A stretch of DNA of 64,000 bases from DASVWZ01 sp963708575 (GCA_963708575.1 CAVPTB010000007.1:1984001-2048000), one strand, 5' to 3'. Shown: positions 17,198-26,100, numbered from the stretch's first letter. Numbers and translations: made by a program. The notes: generated by a model not told the origin, from the sequence alone.

Positions 17198-17524
17198 CTA
17201 CCGGCCCACCCGAGTAGCCGGTTCCGGCGTCTTGTCGGCGGGAAAGTTGCTGCTCAGGTAATCAACGAAGCCGTCGTGGTCGGCAGGGTTCACCAGCGCT
17301 CCCCATTTCGTCATCTTGTCGACTTCCTTGAGCCACGCCCCTTTGCTCAAACGTTGCTGCAGGATGATGCGCGACGAGTGACACTCCGTACACGCATTCG
17401 TGACCTTTTCTTTCATTGGACCATTCGGCAACTCGGGAGCTTCGGCGCGCAGCAACGGCAGGAAGCAAGCGGCTGCAAGAGCGGGGGCCAATCCAACTTT
17501 TGCGAATGAACTAAGCCTGGACAT
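17198..17524 (-). CDS. Monohaem cytochrome c (sulfite dehydrogenase-type small subunit)
   Basis: 108-residue exported protein with a signal peptide and one haem c site, C45-T-E-C48-H49, at about the middle. The rest is a short helical cytochrome fold (LSKGAWLKEVDKMTKWGALV, DHDGFVDYLSSNFP) whose Met ligand is not certain from sequence (M56/M71 region). Its start overlaps the end of the molybdoenzyme gene by 14 nt, so the two are translationally coupled, as in SorAB-type sulfite dehydrogenases where the cytochrome takes electrons from the molybdenum subunit. No other partner is nearby. The SorB label is inference from context. Confidence 0.82.
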   Translation of the reverse strand: MSRLSSFAKVGLAPALAAACFLPLLRAEAPELPNGPMKEKVTNACTECHSSRIILQQRLSKGAWLKEVDKMTKWGALVNPADHDGFVDYLSSNFPADKTPEPATRVGR

Positions 17525-18680
17525 TGATCTTCACCTGATCGATGGCGTTATAAAGATATCCACTGGGATTCCATTCGGCGACTTGCGGCTGGGTACGTCC
17601 CTGACTGTCCGTGGCGCGCGACATAATCGTGTATGCGCCTGACTTCGGAGCCTTCCACTTGTAATTCCAAAGGCGCCACGCATACTTGGAATGGTCATGG
17701 CCCAGATGCGCCGGCTGCCATGTCGCACCCGAGTCGGTGGACACTTCAACCTTGGCGATCTCGGCTTCACCTGCCCACGCCACCCCCTGAATGTGCAGCG
17801 AACGTCCCTTGGCCGTCGAGCCTTCAACCGGACTGGCGATGACGGACTTCACACGCAGCGAGGTAACCGGATGAGTGTCGTCGAGATTGAGCGGCTCGCC
17901 CGGCTTCAAGGGATGGTTGGGCAAACGGTAGCCGGGCTTCATAAAGTTGCCTTCGAATTCCTTGTCGAGAACCTTAATCTCGCTGAGCCACTTGCATGAG
18001 GCGGCGCCGATCCAGCCTGGCACGAGAGCGCGAGCAGGAAACCCATGATCCTTAGCGAGCGGCGCGCCGTTCATGTGGGTCGCAATCAGGGTGTCGCCGT
18101 CCATGGCTTTCTCGATGGGAATGCTGCGGATAAATGGCGGAACTTTCCCAGGAACATCATCGAGACCGCGAAACATCACGTGCTTTCCGGTGGTCTTAAC
18201 GCCGGCGCGTTCAAGAACATCTTTCAATCGTGGACCAGCGAAGCGTGCATTACCAACAGCGCCTTTTCCCCACTGAATACCGGGAACTTGTGGGCGCTGG
18301 AAGCCGCGTCCATTGCCGGCACATTCCAAGGTGTTGACGACTTCGTTGGAATGAAGGTTGGCGAGATCTTTGAGCTTCAGCGAAACCGGCTTGTCGACTT
18401 CGCCACTAACAGTGAGTTGCCAGTCGCCCGCTTCGAGCGTGCTCGGCTGGTGCATGTGATTTCGTACAAAAAAGTGGGGCACGGGGGTGATCCAGGTATT
18501 GAAGAACTCTGGCGGCGCTTCGAGGTCAAAAAAACGATCGGAGCGCAGTATCATTCCCTCGGAACCAGGGATTCCAAAATTATCCGCCGCCCACCCTAAT
18601 AGAGGATGCATGAGGGTTCCGGCCGCGATGGCGACGGAAGTGGTGGTTAAGAAATGCCTACGTGAAATCATTGTTCTCAC
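17511..18680 (-). CDS. Sulfite-oxidase-family molybdoenzyme (SorA-like), Tat-exported
   Basis: 389-residue periplasmic molybdenum enzyme. The N terminus has a twin-arginine signal (ISRRHFLTTTSVAIAAGTLM). The Oxidored_molyb domain contains the expected molybdenum ligand C120 in NTLECAGNGRGF, plus VPGWIGAASCKWL. The C-terminal Mo-co dimerisation domain runs from about residue 270 (GVAWAGEAEIAKVEVSTDSG, AWRLWNYKWKAP). Family members oxidise sulfite to sulfate and pass electrons to cytochrome c. The cytochrome gene overlaps its 3' end, and a porin and a sulfonate-type ABC transporter lie upstream on the same strand. Other members of the family (for example MsrP or SoxC-like) are possible, but MsrP lacks the second domain and pairs with a haem b membrane protein. 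Confidence 0.88.
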   Translation of the reverse strand: MRTMISRRHFLTTTSVAIAAGTLMHPLLGWAADNFGIPGSEGMILRSDRFFDLEAPPEFFNTWITPVPHFFVRNHMHQPSTLEAGDWQLTVSGEVDKPVSLKLKDLANLHSNEVVNTLECAGNGRGFQRPQVPGIQWGKGAVGNARFAGPRLKDVLERAGVKTTGKHVMFRGLDDVPGKVPPFIRSIPIEKAMDGDTLIATHMNGAPLAKDHGFPARALVPGWIGAASCKWLSEIKVLDKEFEGNFMKPGYRLPNHPLKPGEPLNLDDTHPVTSLRVKSVIASPVEGSTAKGRSLHIQGVAWAGEAEIAKVEVSTDSGATWQPAHLGHDHSKYAWRLWNYKWKAPKSGAYTIMSRATDSQGRTQPQVAEWNPSGYLYNAIDQVKINVQA

Positions 18681-18880
18681 CCCGTTGTTACGGCTGCTCG
18701 CTATCAGCTCTCAGCAAATGCTTCGGCGCCCGAGGACGCATTGCCGAATACTTTTCCGTTGCCTGAAGGCGTGCCTCAATACGAATACGCATGGCACACT
18801 TCTTTCCAACTTATACGAAAAATCCGCCGGCTGGCCAACCTGCAGCCAGCCGACGGCGATGGAGGACGACTCCACAACCT

Positions 18881-20617
18881 CTAGAAGCTGTAGATCAAAT
18901 CAAACTGCAGCCGGTTGAGGTATCCCTCTTGCTGACCGGCAGCGGTAATAGTTTTCGACGCGCCGCCCCAGGTGTTGTAGAGAGCAGCGTTGTTCTCCAG
19001 GTAAGTATTCAGGACTCGCCCATGCCACCAGGTAAAGCTGGCCACGGTATTGGCACGAAGCTTCCACAGAGCATAGACGCGATTCTGAAGAATGTTCGTG
19101 GGAGCCCGCTGATCGCTTTCGATGAAGGAAGCGATGGCCGCATCCTGTTCTTCGCGATACCACGAGTAGCCGAACTGCACGTCATTCTTGTTCTTGAGTT
19201 GGCCCAGACTAAAGTCCGCGCCATACTCTTTGTTCTGCGAGCCAAGTTTCGTCAGCACTTTGCCCTTGCTATCCAAAGGATGAGCTTCGGCATCGAGGTT
19301 GTCGAGGAACTCGAGTAGCAGGTTGATGGGTAGGCGCGAGATGCCATCCTGAATTTGGTTGTTCAGGATGAAGTCCGCGTAGTTATAGCCGGAGTAGAAG
19401 TGCGGGACGCCCTTCGAATCGACGTAGGTGGCGTTGGTCAAGCCGTTTGGAGCGAACACGCAAGGCGCAAAAGCCGGGAAGTTCAACCCCTTGGAGCAAC
19501 CCTGGCCTTCGCCGTTGATGGGGAAAGGACCTTGGGCTGGCGTCGAGCCAGTGGCCGGAATCCCGGTGGTCGTGGCTTGGGTAATGAAGGCGGATTCCGA
19601 CAGTAGTGCATCGGGACGGTTCCACTTGAGACTCAAGAAAGAAGGAGTGGTTGTCCATGGACCGAGCTTCAGCTTGGCCGAGACCTGTCCGCCCAACGCG
19701 TAGGAATCCTGTCCGCCGCCGGATTCGTTATAGAGAAGCTCGATCCCTTGAATGGTGAAATTCTGTATCGGGCCATTCATATTGAACGAGGCTTTTTCGT
19801 TGAAACCTTCGGGGTTGAGATCGGGATCGAAGGTCTGCGAGGTACGCTGCCAGGTATAGGCAAATTTTCCGCCGGTAGCGGAGAACCAGCTATGCGCAAC
19901 TGGATTGTAGGTAATGAAGCCGCGATCGAGGCCGATGGTCTTGCGATCGAACGCGCTGGTGAGAGTTTCGTTGGTCGAAGTCGGATCTCCGAGCGAGCCG
20001 GTCGCTATTGCGAAGCCGCCGCTGAAGTCCTCGTTCAGGCGTCCATCGATACCGAAGCGCACGCGGATGCGGGCCCGGTTCCGGTCCTGAGCATTTTGTT
20101 GATTGTAGTTCTCGCCCCTGACTCGAACGTCGCCGCTGAAGCGAAACCGTCCGGCCAAAGCTTCGAGTGCGCTCAACTGGCGGTCCTGGTCCTGGGTCTT
20201 GGTGGCCACGGAGGTCAGCGCCGTTTTCACGTCCGCTGAATTGGAGGTGGCCAGTTCAGCTTTCTGCTCGGCAGCGGCGGCGGTTTGCTGGGCCTGGGTC
20301 GCCGCGGTCTGAGCCTGGTCAACACCGGTTTGCGCTTTTTGGGCGGCGGCGTTGGCCTGGTTGGTGGCGTCCAGCAACTGCTGCAACTGCGAGCGGAGCT
20401 GGTCGACCTGTTGGCTTTGTTGAGAAATCTGTTGTTGTTGAGTCTGCACCAACTGCTTCAACTGATCCACTTCGTGCTGCGTCGTGGAAGTTGTGGTGGA
20501 GGCCTTCTTCTTCGCGGGTGTTTTGGAAGAAGGGGCCGACGAGGTTTGCGCAAACATACCCACGGTCAAGCTGAGAATCAAGACCGGAGAAACGAACCAC
20601 AGTGACTTGGGCTGCAT
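18881..20617 (-). CDS. Putative outer-membrane porin with N-terminal coiled coil
   Basis: 578-residue outer-membrane protein. Start chosen at about 20617 (MQPKSLWFVSPVLILSLTVGMFAQ, signal peptide); the longer frame from GTG at 20698 adds an unlikely leader. Residues about 45-140 are a Gln/Ala-rich coiled coil (VDQLKQLVQTQQQQISQQSQ, KAQTGVDQAQTAATQAQQ), a trimerisation or periplasmic stalk feature. The rest is a beta barrel of alternating aromatic strands (RFRFSGDVRVRGENY, WFSATGGKFAYTW) ending in Phe (DLIYSF), the usual C-terminal barrel signal. It lies between the sulfonate-type permease gene and the molybdoenzyme gene on the same strand, suggesting passage of an anionic sulfur compound. Substrate unknown. 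Confidence 0.85.
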   Translation of the reverse strand: MQPKSLWFVSPVLILSLTVGMFAQTSSAPSSKTPAKKKASTTTSTTQHEVDQLKQLVQTQQQQISQQSQQVDQLRSQLQQLLDATNQANAAAQKAQTGVDQAQTAATQAQQTAAAAEQKAELATSNSADVKTALTSVATKTQDQDRQLSALEALAGRFRFSGDVRVRGENYNQQNAQDRNRARIRVRFGIDGRLNEDFSGGFAIATGSLGDPTSTNETLTSAFDRKTIGLDRGFITYNPVAHSWFSATGGKFAYTWQRTSQTFDPDLNPEGFNEKASFNMNGPIQNFTIQGIELLYNESGGGQDSYALGGQVSAKLKLGPWTTTPSFLSLKWNRPDALLSESAFITQATTTGIPATGSTPAQGPFPINGEGQGCSKGLNFPAFAPCVFAPNGLTNATYVDSKGVPHFYSGYNYADFILNNQIQDGISRLPINLLLEFLDNLDAEAHPLDSKGKVLTKLGSQNKEYGADFSLGQLKNKNDVQFGYSWYREEQDAAIASFIESDQRAPTNILQNRVYALWKLRANTVASFTWWHGRVLNTYLENNAALYNTWGGASKTITAAGQQEGYLNRLQFDLIYSF

Positions 20618-20795
20618 CGAATCGTGCTCCTTGTAAGTTTTGCGAGAAATGCACGACACCCCAACGACGAGGCGCCGCAGGTTCAAACTTGGGTCCACAA
20701 CGTACTATGTCGATCAACTAACTCGTGTTTCGGGCTACACCAAAGCATTGGGGGGACGCTGCCTTGGAATCTTTTAGAACCGGGATTCGCCTCTG

Positions 20796-21554
20796 TCAGG
20801 CGGGCGCCAATCCCCATTTTCGCTGGAGGTGGCGCTCGATCGTCTTGAAGACAAGACCATCGACAATGTAACCGATAGCAATGATCAAAATCATGACTGC
20901 AATCACCTGACTCATGTCGTTCAGATCGCGGCCCATCATTAGCAATTGCCCGAGACCCAAACTGACGAAAATCATCTCTCCGGAAATCAGAGAGCGCCAG
21001 GCGAAGGCCCAGCCTTGCTTCAAGCCAGAAACAATGTAAGGCAAGCTGGCAGGCAACAGGACATACCAGAACAATCGAAAACGGCGGGCGCCGAGATTGC
21101 GTCCCGCCATGCCATAGATCTTGGGCATCTGCTGGCGGCCGGTTTCCATGGCGATGGTCACCGAAAGCAACGAGCCCATCACCACCACAAACAGGATCGC
21201 TTTTTCCGTGAGGCCAAACCAGAGGACGGCCAGGGGGAGCCAGCAAATGCTAGGCAAACTCTGCAAGCTGACCAGCAGGCCCCCCATGGTCTCTTCCAGG
21301 AATTTGTTGCTGGCAACTCCCAAACCCAAAATCATCCCCAGCACTACGGACAGGGCATAACCAACGATCATGCGCTTCATACTGACCGCAATGGCGATAT
21401 AGAAACTGTGGTCTTGAAAGCCGGCACGTAGCGAATCGAACACACCTTGAGGCGTGGGAAATACGTAAGGCGGCCAAATTTTGAGGGCAGCGAGCAGAAT
21501 CCACAGCCCGATCAGCACGCCATAAAAGATTACGTGCTTAGACAGCCGCTTCAT
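20796..21554 (-). CDS. ABC transporter permease, sulfonate/taurine type
   Basis: 252-residue inner-membrane permease of the SsuC/TauC/NrtB family with about six transmembrane helices. The EAA-type loop is visible (GMAGRNLGARRFRLFWYVLLPASLPYIVSGLKQ), just before WAFAWRSLISGEMI. It overlaps the ATPase gene by 17 nt, so it is the last gene of a tight operon Rrf2-binding protein-ATPase-permease. It would import an aliphatic sulfonate or related sulfur anion; nitrate or thiamine-precursor importers share the fold, so the substrate call rests on context (sulfite oxidase downstream). Confidence 0.88.
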   Translation of the reverse strand: MKRLSKHVIFYGVLIGLWILLAALKIWPPYVFPTPQGVFDSLRAGFQDHSFYIAIAVSMKRMIVGYALSVVLGMILGLGVASNKFLEETMGGLLVSLQSLPSICWLPLAVLWFGLTEKAILFVVVMGSLLSVTIAMETGRQQMPKIYGMAGRNLGARRFRLFWYVLLPASLPYIVSGLKQGWAFAWRSLISGEMIFVSLGLGQLLMMGRDLNDMSQVIAVMILIIAIGYIVDGLVFKTIERHLQRKWGLAPA

Positions 21555-22455
21555 GACCGTACTCCTCCTCGAGGGACTTGTTGATCTCTTCGCGCAAGTC
21601 CTGCAGGATATCGCGGGCGTTGCGGGCCACGGTCACATCTTCCGAATGGCGCGGGCGGGGCAGATCGATCTGGTATTCCATTTTCACCCGGCCGGGACGA
21701 AAACTGAGCAATGCAACCCGGTCTCCCAGACGAACTGCTTCGCGAACATTGTGGGTAACGAAGATGATGGTGCGACCGGTCTCCGACCAGATTCGTTCCA
21801 ACTCGTCGTGCAGCAGATCGCGGGTTTGGGCATCGAGAGCGGCGAACGGTTCGTCCATCAGGAGAACGTCCGGCTCGGCGGCAAGGGCGCGTGCCAAAGC
21901 CACACGTTGCCGCATGCCTCCCGAGAGCTGATGGATGTAGCTCTTCTCAAATTGTGCGAGATGTACCAGACGCAGATAATGGTGGACCCGTTCCCTTCTC
22001 TGCTCGGCGGGAACGCCTTTCATCTTCATTCCGAATTCGACATTCTGCTGGACCGTGAGCCAGGGAAACAGACCCAACTCCTGAAAAATCAGAATGCGAT
22101 CGGTTCCGGTTCCCTGCACCGTCTTGCCATCGATAAGGATTTCCCCTGACGTCGGATTATGAAGACCCGCGATCACGTGCAACAAGGTTGACTTGCCGCA
22201 TCCGGATGGTCCAACGATGCACAGGAACTCGCCAGCATTGACGCGCAAATTGATGTTGTCGAGAGCGATGAGGCGATGGTGCGAGTTGGTCTCATAACTC
22301 AGGCAAATGTCTTTCAGGCCGACTTTGGGCATAGCAGCATCGCAAGAGCGAAGCGGGACGACCGTGGAACCGAGCACTGGCTTCTTACCCGGCTTGCGTA
22401 ACGGCGGCGCGGGGTCGGGAGCGTACGACGGTTGAAGTGCAGGGTTGGGTGTCAT
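21538..22455 (-). CDS. ABC transporter ATP-binding protein, sulfonate/taurine type
   Basis: 305-residue ATPase of the SsuB/TauB/NrtD family. Motifs: Walker A GPSGCGKST, Q-loop region ILIFQELGLFPWLTVQQN, signature LSGGMRQRVALARAL, Walker B VLLMDEPFAALD, and switch His in IIFVTHNVREAV. About 45 N-terminal residues are Pro-rich and precede the domain; the true start may be further in. It overlaps the binding-protein gene by 4 nt and the permease by 17 nt. It powers the importer with its two neighbours. Confidence 0.92.
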   Translation of the reverse strand: MTPNPALQPSYAPDPAPPLRKPGKKPVLGSTVVPLRSCDAAMPKVGLKDICLSYETNSHHRLIALDNINLRVNAGEFLCIVGPSGCGKSTLLHVIAGLHNPTSGEILIDGKTVQGTGTDRILIFQELGLFPWLTVQQNVEFGMKMKGVPAEQRRERVHHYLRLVHLAQFEKSYIHQLSGGMRQRVALARALAAEPDVLLMDEPFAALDAQTRDLLHDELERIWSETGRTIIFVTHNVREAVRLGDRVALLSFRPGRVKMEYQIDLPRPRHSEDVTVARNARDILQDLREEINKSLEEEYGHEAAV

Positions 22456-23465
22456 TGAATGGCCTTTTTTCCTTTTTCCTTCAATACCTGGTTCAGTAGC
22501 GAGAGATCGTAGATCCCCGACAGGTCGGGCATTTGCTTTCCGAGAAATCCGGAGTCGAACGCCGACTTCGCCGAACTGAGCAATGTGCTGCGCAGCGGAT
22601 CGTAGGTCACCTGCATGCGGCCAAAGGCTTCGTCGAGGATGGCCGGGTCGAGCGCCTTGCCGGTTTCCTTGGCGATCTGTTGGTTGAGAGTCTTCTTGGC
22701 CTCGGGCAAATGACTGTTAATCCAATCGGTTAGCTCGACATGGGAGGCAAGCCAAGTCTTGACCAAATCAGGATGATCGTGCAGAAATTTCTTGCTCACG
22801 ATCAGGTTGGTGATGACAAACTGGCCATTGGGCCACAAGCTGCGTTCATCGAGAAAAAGATGCGCGTTGCCTTCGTGGATCAATCGCGTCGCCCACGGCT
22901 CCGGCGCCCAGGAAGCATCCAACTGCTTCTTGAGAAACAGGGTCAACTGATCGGGATTGGCCATCGGGACTACTTGCACGTCGCCGCCCTTGTCGATGGT
23001 CTTCATCCCGTGGGAGATCAGCCAGGCTCGCAGCGCCACGTCCTGAGTGTTACCGAGTTGCGGAGAGCCGACGCGCTTGCCATGAAAGTCTTCCGGCTTG
23101 TTAATGCCTGAGTCATTACGAACTACAAGTGCCACGCCACCGCTGGCCGATCCGGCGATGACTTTCAGTGCTTCCCCGTTCGAGCGGACGTAGCCGCTGA
23201 TCGTGGGATTCGGTCCGATATAGGTCATGTCGATGGCGCCGGCATAAAGCGCCTCGATTGCCGAAGGACCCGCATTGAAGCTGACCCATTGAACTTTTAC
23301 CCCGGGCCCCAGAGCCTTCTCGAACGATCCGTTCGCTTTCCCTACCATGGCTTGAGCGTGCGTGATATTAGGAAACGCACCGACGCGGATGGTGGTTTGA
23401 GCCATCCCGCAAGCGGTAAGTAAGAACAGAATGAAGCTGAACATGCCGAAAAGGCGCGACCTCAT
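22452..23465 (-). CDS. ABC transporter substrate-binding protein, aliphatic-sulfonate type
   Basis: 337-residue SsuA-like periplasmic binding protein. The signal peptide ends FLLTACGM, which fits a lipobox, so it may be a lipoprotein. Hallmarks of the NMT1/SsuA family are present: TTIRVGAFPNITHAQAMVGK, VKVQWVSFNAGPSAIEALYA, DMTYIGPNPTISGY and LGNTQDVALRAWL. It follows the Rrf2 gene with a 4-nt overlap. The family binds sulfonates, taurine or sulfate esters in Gram-negative bacteria; the actual ligand is unknown. Confidence 0.9.
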   Translation of the reverse strand: MRSRLFGMFSFILFLLTACGMAQTTIRVGAFPNITHAQAMVGKANGSFEKALGPGVKVQWVSFNAGPSAIEALYAGAIDMTYIGPNPTISGYVRSNGEALKVIAGSASGGVALVVRNDSGINKPEDFHGKRVGSPQLGNTQDVALRAWLISHGMKTIDKGGDVQVVPMANPDQLTLFLKKQLDASWAPEPWATRLIHEGNAHLFLDERSLWPNGQFVITNLIVSKKFLHDHPDLVKTWLASHVELTDWINSHLPEAKKTLNQQIAKETGKALDPAILDEAFGRMQVTYDPLRSTLLSSAKSAFDSGFLGKQMPDLSGIYDLSLLNQVLKEKGKKAIQ

Positions 23466-23986
23466 CCCTGCCCTCGATTCGGATTGCCGTGAACGACCAT
23501 TGGCAAAACGCTGTTGGTTTCAGTTTTCTTTTTCTTGTGATTCTTCTTTGGAGTACCAGAGCCTTTGGCGATGATGTCGGCCAGCGTGGTGTGCTCCAGG
23601 ATCTTGGCGGCGGCATCCCGCACATCAAGGAAGATCTGGTACAGCGCGCGATGCTCGGCGTCACGGTCAATCAGGCTACGAAGCTGTTCGGCGTCGCCAA
23701 ACGGCGCCAATGGGCCATCAATCAGCCGGATGATCTCCGACAAGCGAATCTCGTCAGGATTGCGGCGCAATTGATATCCACCCTTTGCCCCGCGAACGCT
23801 TTCCACCATGCGGGCATTCTTTAGCTCAAGCAGAATAAGTTCGAGAAATTTTTCGGGTAGCGCTTCTTCGTAGGCGATATCACGAATGCGGATCGCGCCC
23901 TGATCGGAGTGGCGCGCCAGCATCATCATGGCCTGGAGAGCGTAAAGACCTTTCTGCGAGATTTTCATAGTGTCAGAGTTTGCCAT
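23462..23986 (-). CDS. Rrf2-family transcriptional regulator
   Basis: 174-residue regulator (start at 23986, MANSDTMKISQKGLYALQ; an alternative is the Met six residues later). The winged-helix domain is typical (KISQKGLYALQAMMMLARHS, RIRDIAYEEALPEKFLELIL, RGAKGGYQLRRNPDEI). The dimerisation part has no Cys cluster, so this is not an IscR/NsrR Fe-S sensor but more like CymR, which controls sulfur assimilation. The C-terminal tail is Lys-rich. It leads the operon with the sulfonate-type transporter (4-nt overlap). An 8-bp inverted repeat overlaps its start, suggesting autoregulation. Confidence 0.9.
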   Translation of the reverse strand: MANSDTMKISQKGLYALQAMMMLARHSDQGAIRIRDIAYEEALPEKFLELILLELKNARMVESVRGAKGGYQLRRNPDEIRLSEIIRLIDGPLAPFGDAEQLRSLIDRDAEHRALYQIFLDVRDAAAKILEHTTLADIIAKGSGTPKKNHKKKKTETNSVLPMVVHGNPNRGQG

Positions 23987-24013
23987 AAACTCGATTGTTT
24001 TAATAGAGTTTAT
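23985..24013. promoter_or_regulatory. Inverted repeat, candidate Rrf2 operator
   Basis: Perfect 8-bp arms ATAAACTC (23985-23992) and GAGTTTAT (24006-24013), 13 nt apart, lying across the start of the Rrf2 gene. The 29-bp span and AT-rich arms match the size of dimeric Rrf2 sites in general. A bound regulator here would block its own operon. The role is inference from position and symmetry. Confidence 0.45.
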
Positions 24014-24212
24014 TGACCATTTTGCATTTAGCAATCGGGTGACCAGCCCGGATCGTTCGCAGCCCACGGCAAAGCTTTTACTATCAGCGACTTAAAACAA
24101 GATGAATAATGAACAGTGCTCTATGAATGAAGCACTTTGCATAAAATGGATGAGCACATGCCGCGATGGGAAAACACGAGAGGACTTTAGGCCAGAGTCA
24201 AAGGTGGGATAT

Positions 24213-24971
24213 TCAGCCTATTCGCAAAAGCTGAACCGTGATGTTGTCAGGCCCGCCGAGATCGCGCGCCATTGCGACCAGGCTGCGGCACGCTGTCTCC
24301 AAAGGCTCAGACGAAACAATCTGCTGAATATGCTGGTCATCCACCAGACTCCATAAACCGTCCGTGCAGAGAATGATCACATCACCATTCACCAAGGGAA
24401 GCGGAGAGGTGGGCGCGTCTGGGGTCACCTCCGGCCCGGTACCGAGCGCCGCCGTCAAGATATGGCGCTGCGGATGTTCGTCGGCCTCTTCCAGGCTGAG
24501 AACTCCACTTTCCACCAGCCGTCCTACATAAGAATGATCGTGAGTGAGGCGCGTGATCGACCCTTCACGCACCAGATACAAACGGCTATCGCCAATGTGA
24601 GCGAAGTGCAGATGGGAATGAACGACCGCAACGGCAGTTGCAGTAGTCCCCATTCCATGAAGTTCGGGATGGCGGCGCGCGTATTCCTGGATGCGCTCGT
24701 GAGCAGCAGTAAATCCGGTAGCGAGCAATGACTGGGGATCGCCCGCGGCACCGGCTGCATAGATTTCCTGAATGGCGCCGACAGCAATGCGGCTGGCTTC
24801 CTGGCCACCTTCATGACCGCCCATTCCGTCCGCAATGACGGCTAGCCTGCCCTTCTTCTCTAACTCAATGTCAGTCGGCGGCTCCCAGTAGGCAAGGCTG
24901 TCTTCATTATTGTGGCGCTGGCAGCCCACGTCGCTCAGACTGGCCAGCTCAATGCCTGTATTTGTGCGCAT
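24213..24971 (-). CDS. PP2C-type serine/threonine protein phosphatase
   Basis: 252-residue soluble phosphatase (start chosen at 24971, MRTNTGIELASLSDVG). Metal-binding motifs of the PPM family are present: SDVGCQRHNNEDS, VIADGMGGHEGGQEAS, HIGDSRLYLV, VILCTDGLW and GGPDNITVQL. It would remove phosphate from Ser/Thr proteins, often opposing a Hanks-type kinase, which is not in this window. Stand-alone gene between Rrf2 (same strand) and the ABC operon (divergent). A TATAAT box lies only 10 nt upstream of the chosen ATG and no SD is seen, suggesting a nearly leaderless mRNA. Confidence 0.92.
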   Translation of the reverse strand: MRTNTGIELASLSDVGCQRHNNEDSLAYWEPPTDIELEKKGRLAVIADGMGGHEGGQEASRIAVGAIQEIYAAGAAGDPQSLLATGFTAAHERIQEYARRHPELHGMGTTATAVAVVHSHLHFAHIGDSRLYLVREGSITRLTHDHSYVGRLVESGVLSLEEADEHPQRHILTAALGTGPEVTPDAPTSPLPLVNGDVIILCTDGLWSLVDDQHIQQIVSSEPLETACRSLVAMARDLGGPDNITVQLLRIG

Positions 24972-24981
24972 CAAGATTGGG

Positions 24982-24987
24982 ATTATA
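24982..24987 (-). promoter_or_regulatory. Consensus -10 box (TATAAT) of PP2C gene
   Basis: TATAAT on the minus strand, 10 nt before the chosen start codon. A TTGACC lies 20 nt further upstream, longer than the ideal spacing. If used, the transcript would begin about 4 nt before the ATG. Confidence 0.45.
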
Positions 24988-25155
24988 CCGGAGGTTGGAG
25001 CGCCATTGGTCAAGGCCCGGTCACCTCGTTCAGAACGAGATGACATTTGTCACCGGGCCCACATGATGATCTCCACTGGCTCGACGGAACTTGCCGGCGC
25101 ATGATGAAACCCGTCACACAGATCACGAGTTTGGTCAGACCACCGAGGAGGCTGA

Positions 25156-26100
25156 ATGATCGCAGTGCAAAACCATGAAACTGACGCGGTGCGAACCACG
25201 AGGCGGGGACTGCCGGTCGTTGCGTCCCTCAAAAATGTGAGCAAGAACTTCGGCGCGGTGCAGGCGTTGCGCAACGTCAATTTCGACATTCGGTCGGGAG
25301 AACTCGTGGCTCTGCTCGGACCCAATGGCGCGGGAAAAACTACCGCAGTAAAACTTCTGCTGGGACTAGCGAGTCCGGGAAGCGGCTCCGTCAGTGTGTT
25401 TGGCGGAAATCCTGTTCATTCGGCAGTACGCATGCGCACCGGCGCGATGTTGCAGGTCGCCAAAGTGCCGGAGACGCTGAAGGTGCGAGAGCATATCGAT
25501 CTGTTTTCGTCGTATTATCCAAACCCGCTGCCTATGCCGGAAACGTTGGCGATTGCCGGCCTCGAAGATATTCGCGATCGCGAATTCGGAGAGCTCTCAG
25601 GCGGGCAGAAACAGAGAGTGCTGTTTGCGCTTGCGGTTTGCGGAAATCCCGATCTCCTGTTTCTGGACGAGCCGACAGTAGGTATGGACGTGGAAGCTCG
25701 CAGGCTGCTATGGCAGCAGATTCGCAAACTGGTTGACTGCGGCAAGACCGTCTTGCTGACCACGCACTATCTCGAAGAAGCTGACGCGCTGGCAGATCGG
25801 GTGGTGGTCATTAATAAAGGAGAAATCATTGCCGAGGGTACGCCGCATGAGATCAAGGCAAAGACTTCCGGCAAACGCATCCGCTGCTATAGCGAACTGC
25901 CGGTAGAGGTCGTCCGCGACTTCACTGGGGTTGTGAGCGTCGAGAAGAGCCGAAACCAGTTGGAGATTCGCGCCGTGGAAGCGGAAACCGTGTTGCGTGC
26001 CCTGCTTATGAGAGATCCCTCAGTATCCGGAATCGAAGTGAGCAGCGCCGGTCTGGAAGAGGCGTTCTTGGCGCTGACCAGCGAGAAGGAGACCCTCTAA
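25156..26100 (+). CDS. ABC exporter ATP-binding protein (LnrL/CcmA-like)
   Basis: 314-residue ABC-2-type ATPase. Walker A LGPNGAGKTT, signature ELSGGQKQRVLF, Walker B LLFLDEPTVGMD, switch His in VLLTTHYLEEA. The C-terminal 70 residues form the small DUF4162-like domain found in antibiotic exporters. It overlaps the next gene by one base (TAATG). The operon order ATPase - membrane protein - permease - DesK-like kinase - DesR-like regulator resembles linearmycin-resistance and related lipid-stress loci, so an exporter responding to membrane damage is plausible. An in-frame ATG at 25156 has GAGGAGGCTGA just upstream. Confidence 0.92.
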   Translation: MIAVQNHETDAVRTTRRGLPVVASLKNVSKNFGAVQALRNVNFDIRSGELVALLGPNGAGKTTAVKLLLGLASPGSGSVSVFGGNPVHSAVRMRTGAMLQVAKVPETLKVREHIDLFSSYYPNPLPMPETLAIAGLEDIRDREFGELSGGQKQRVLFALAVCGNPDLLFLDEPTVGMDVEARRLLWQQIRKLVDCGKTVLLTTHYLEEADALADRVVVINKGEIIAEGTPHEIKAKTSGKRIRCYSELPVEVVRDFTGVVSVEKSRNQLEIRAVEAETVLRALLMRDPSVSGIEVSSAGLEEAFLALTSEKETL

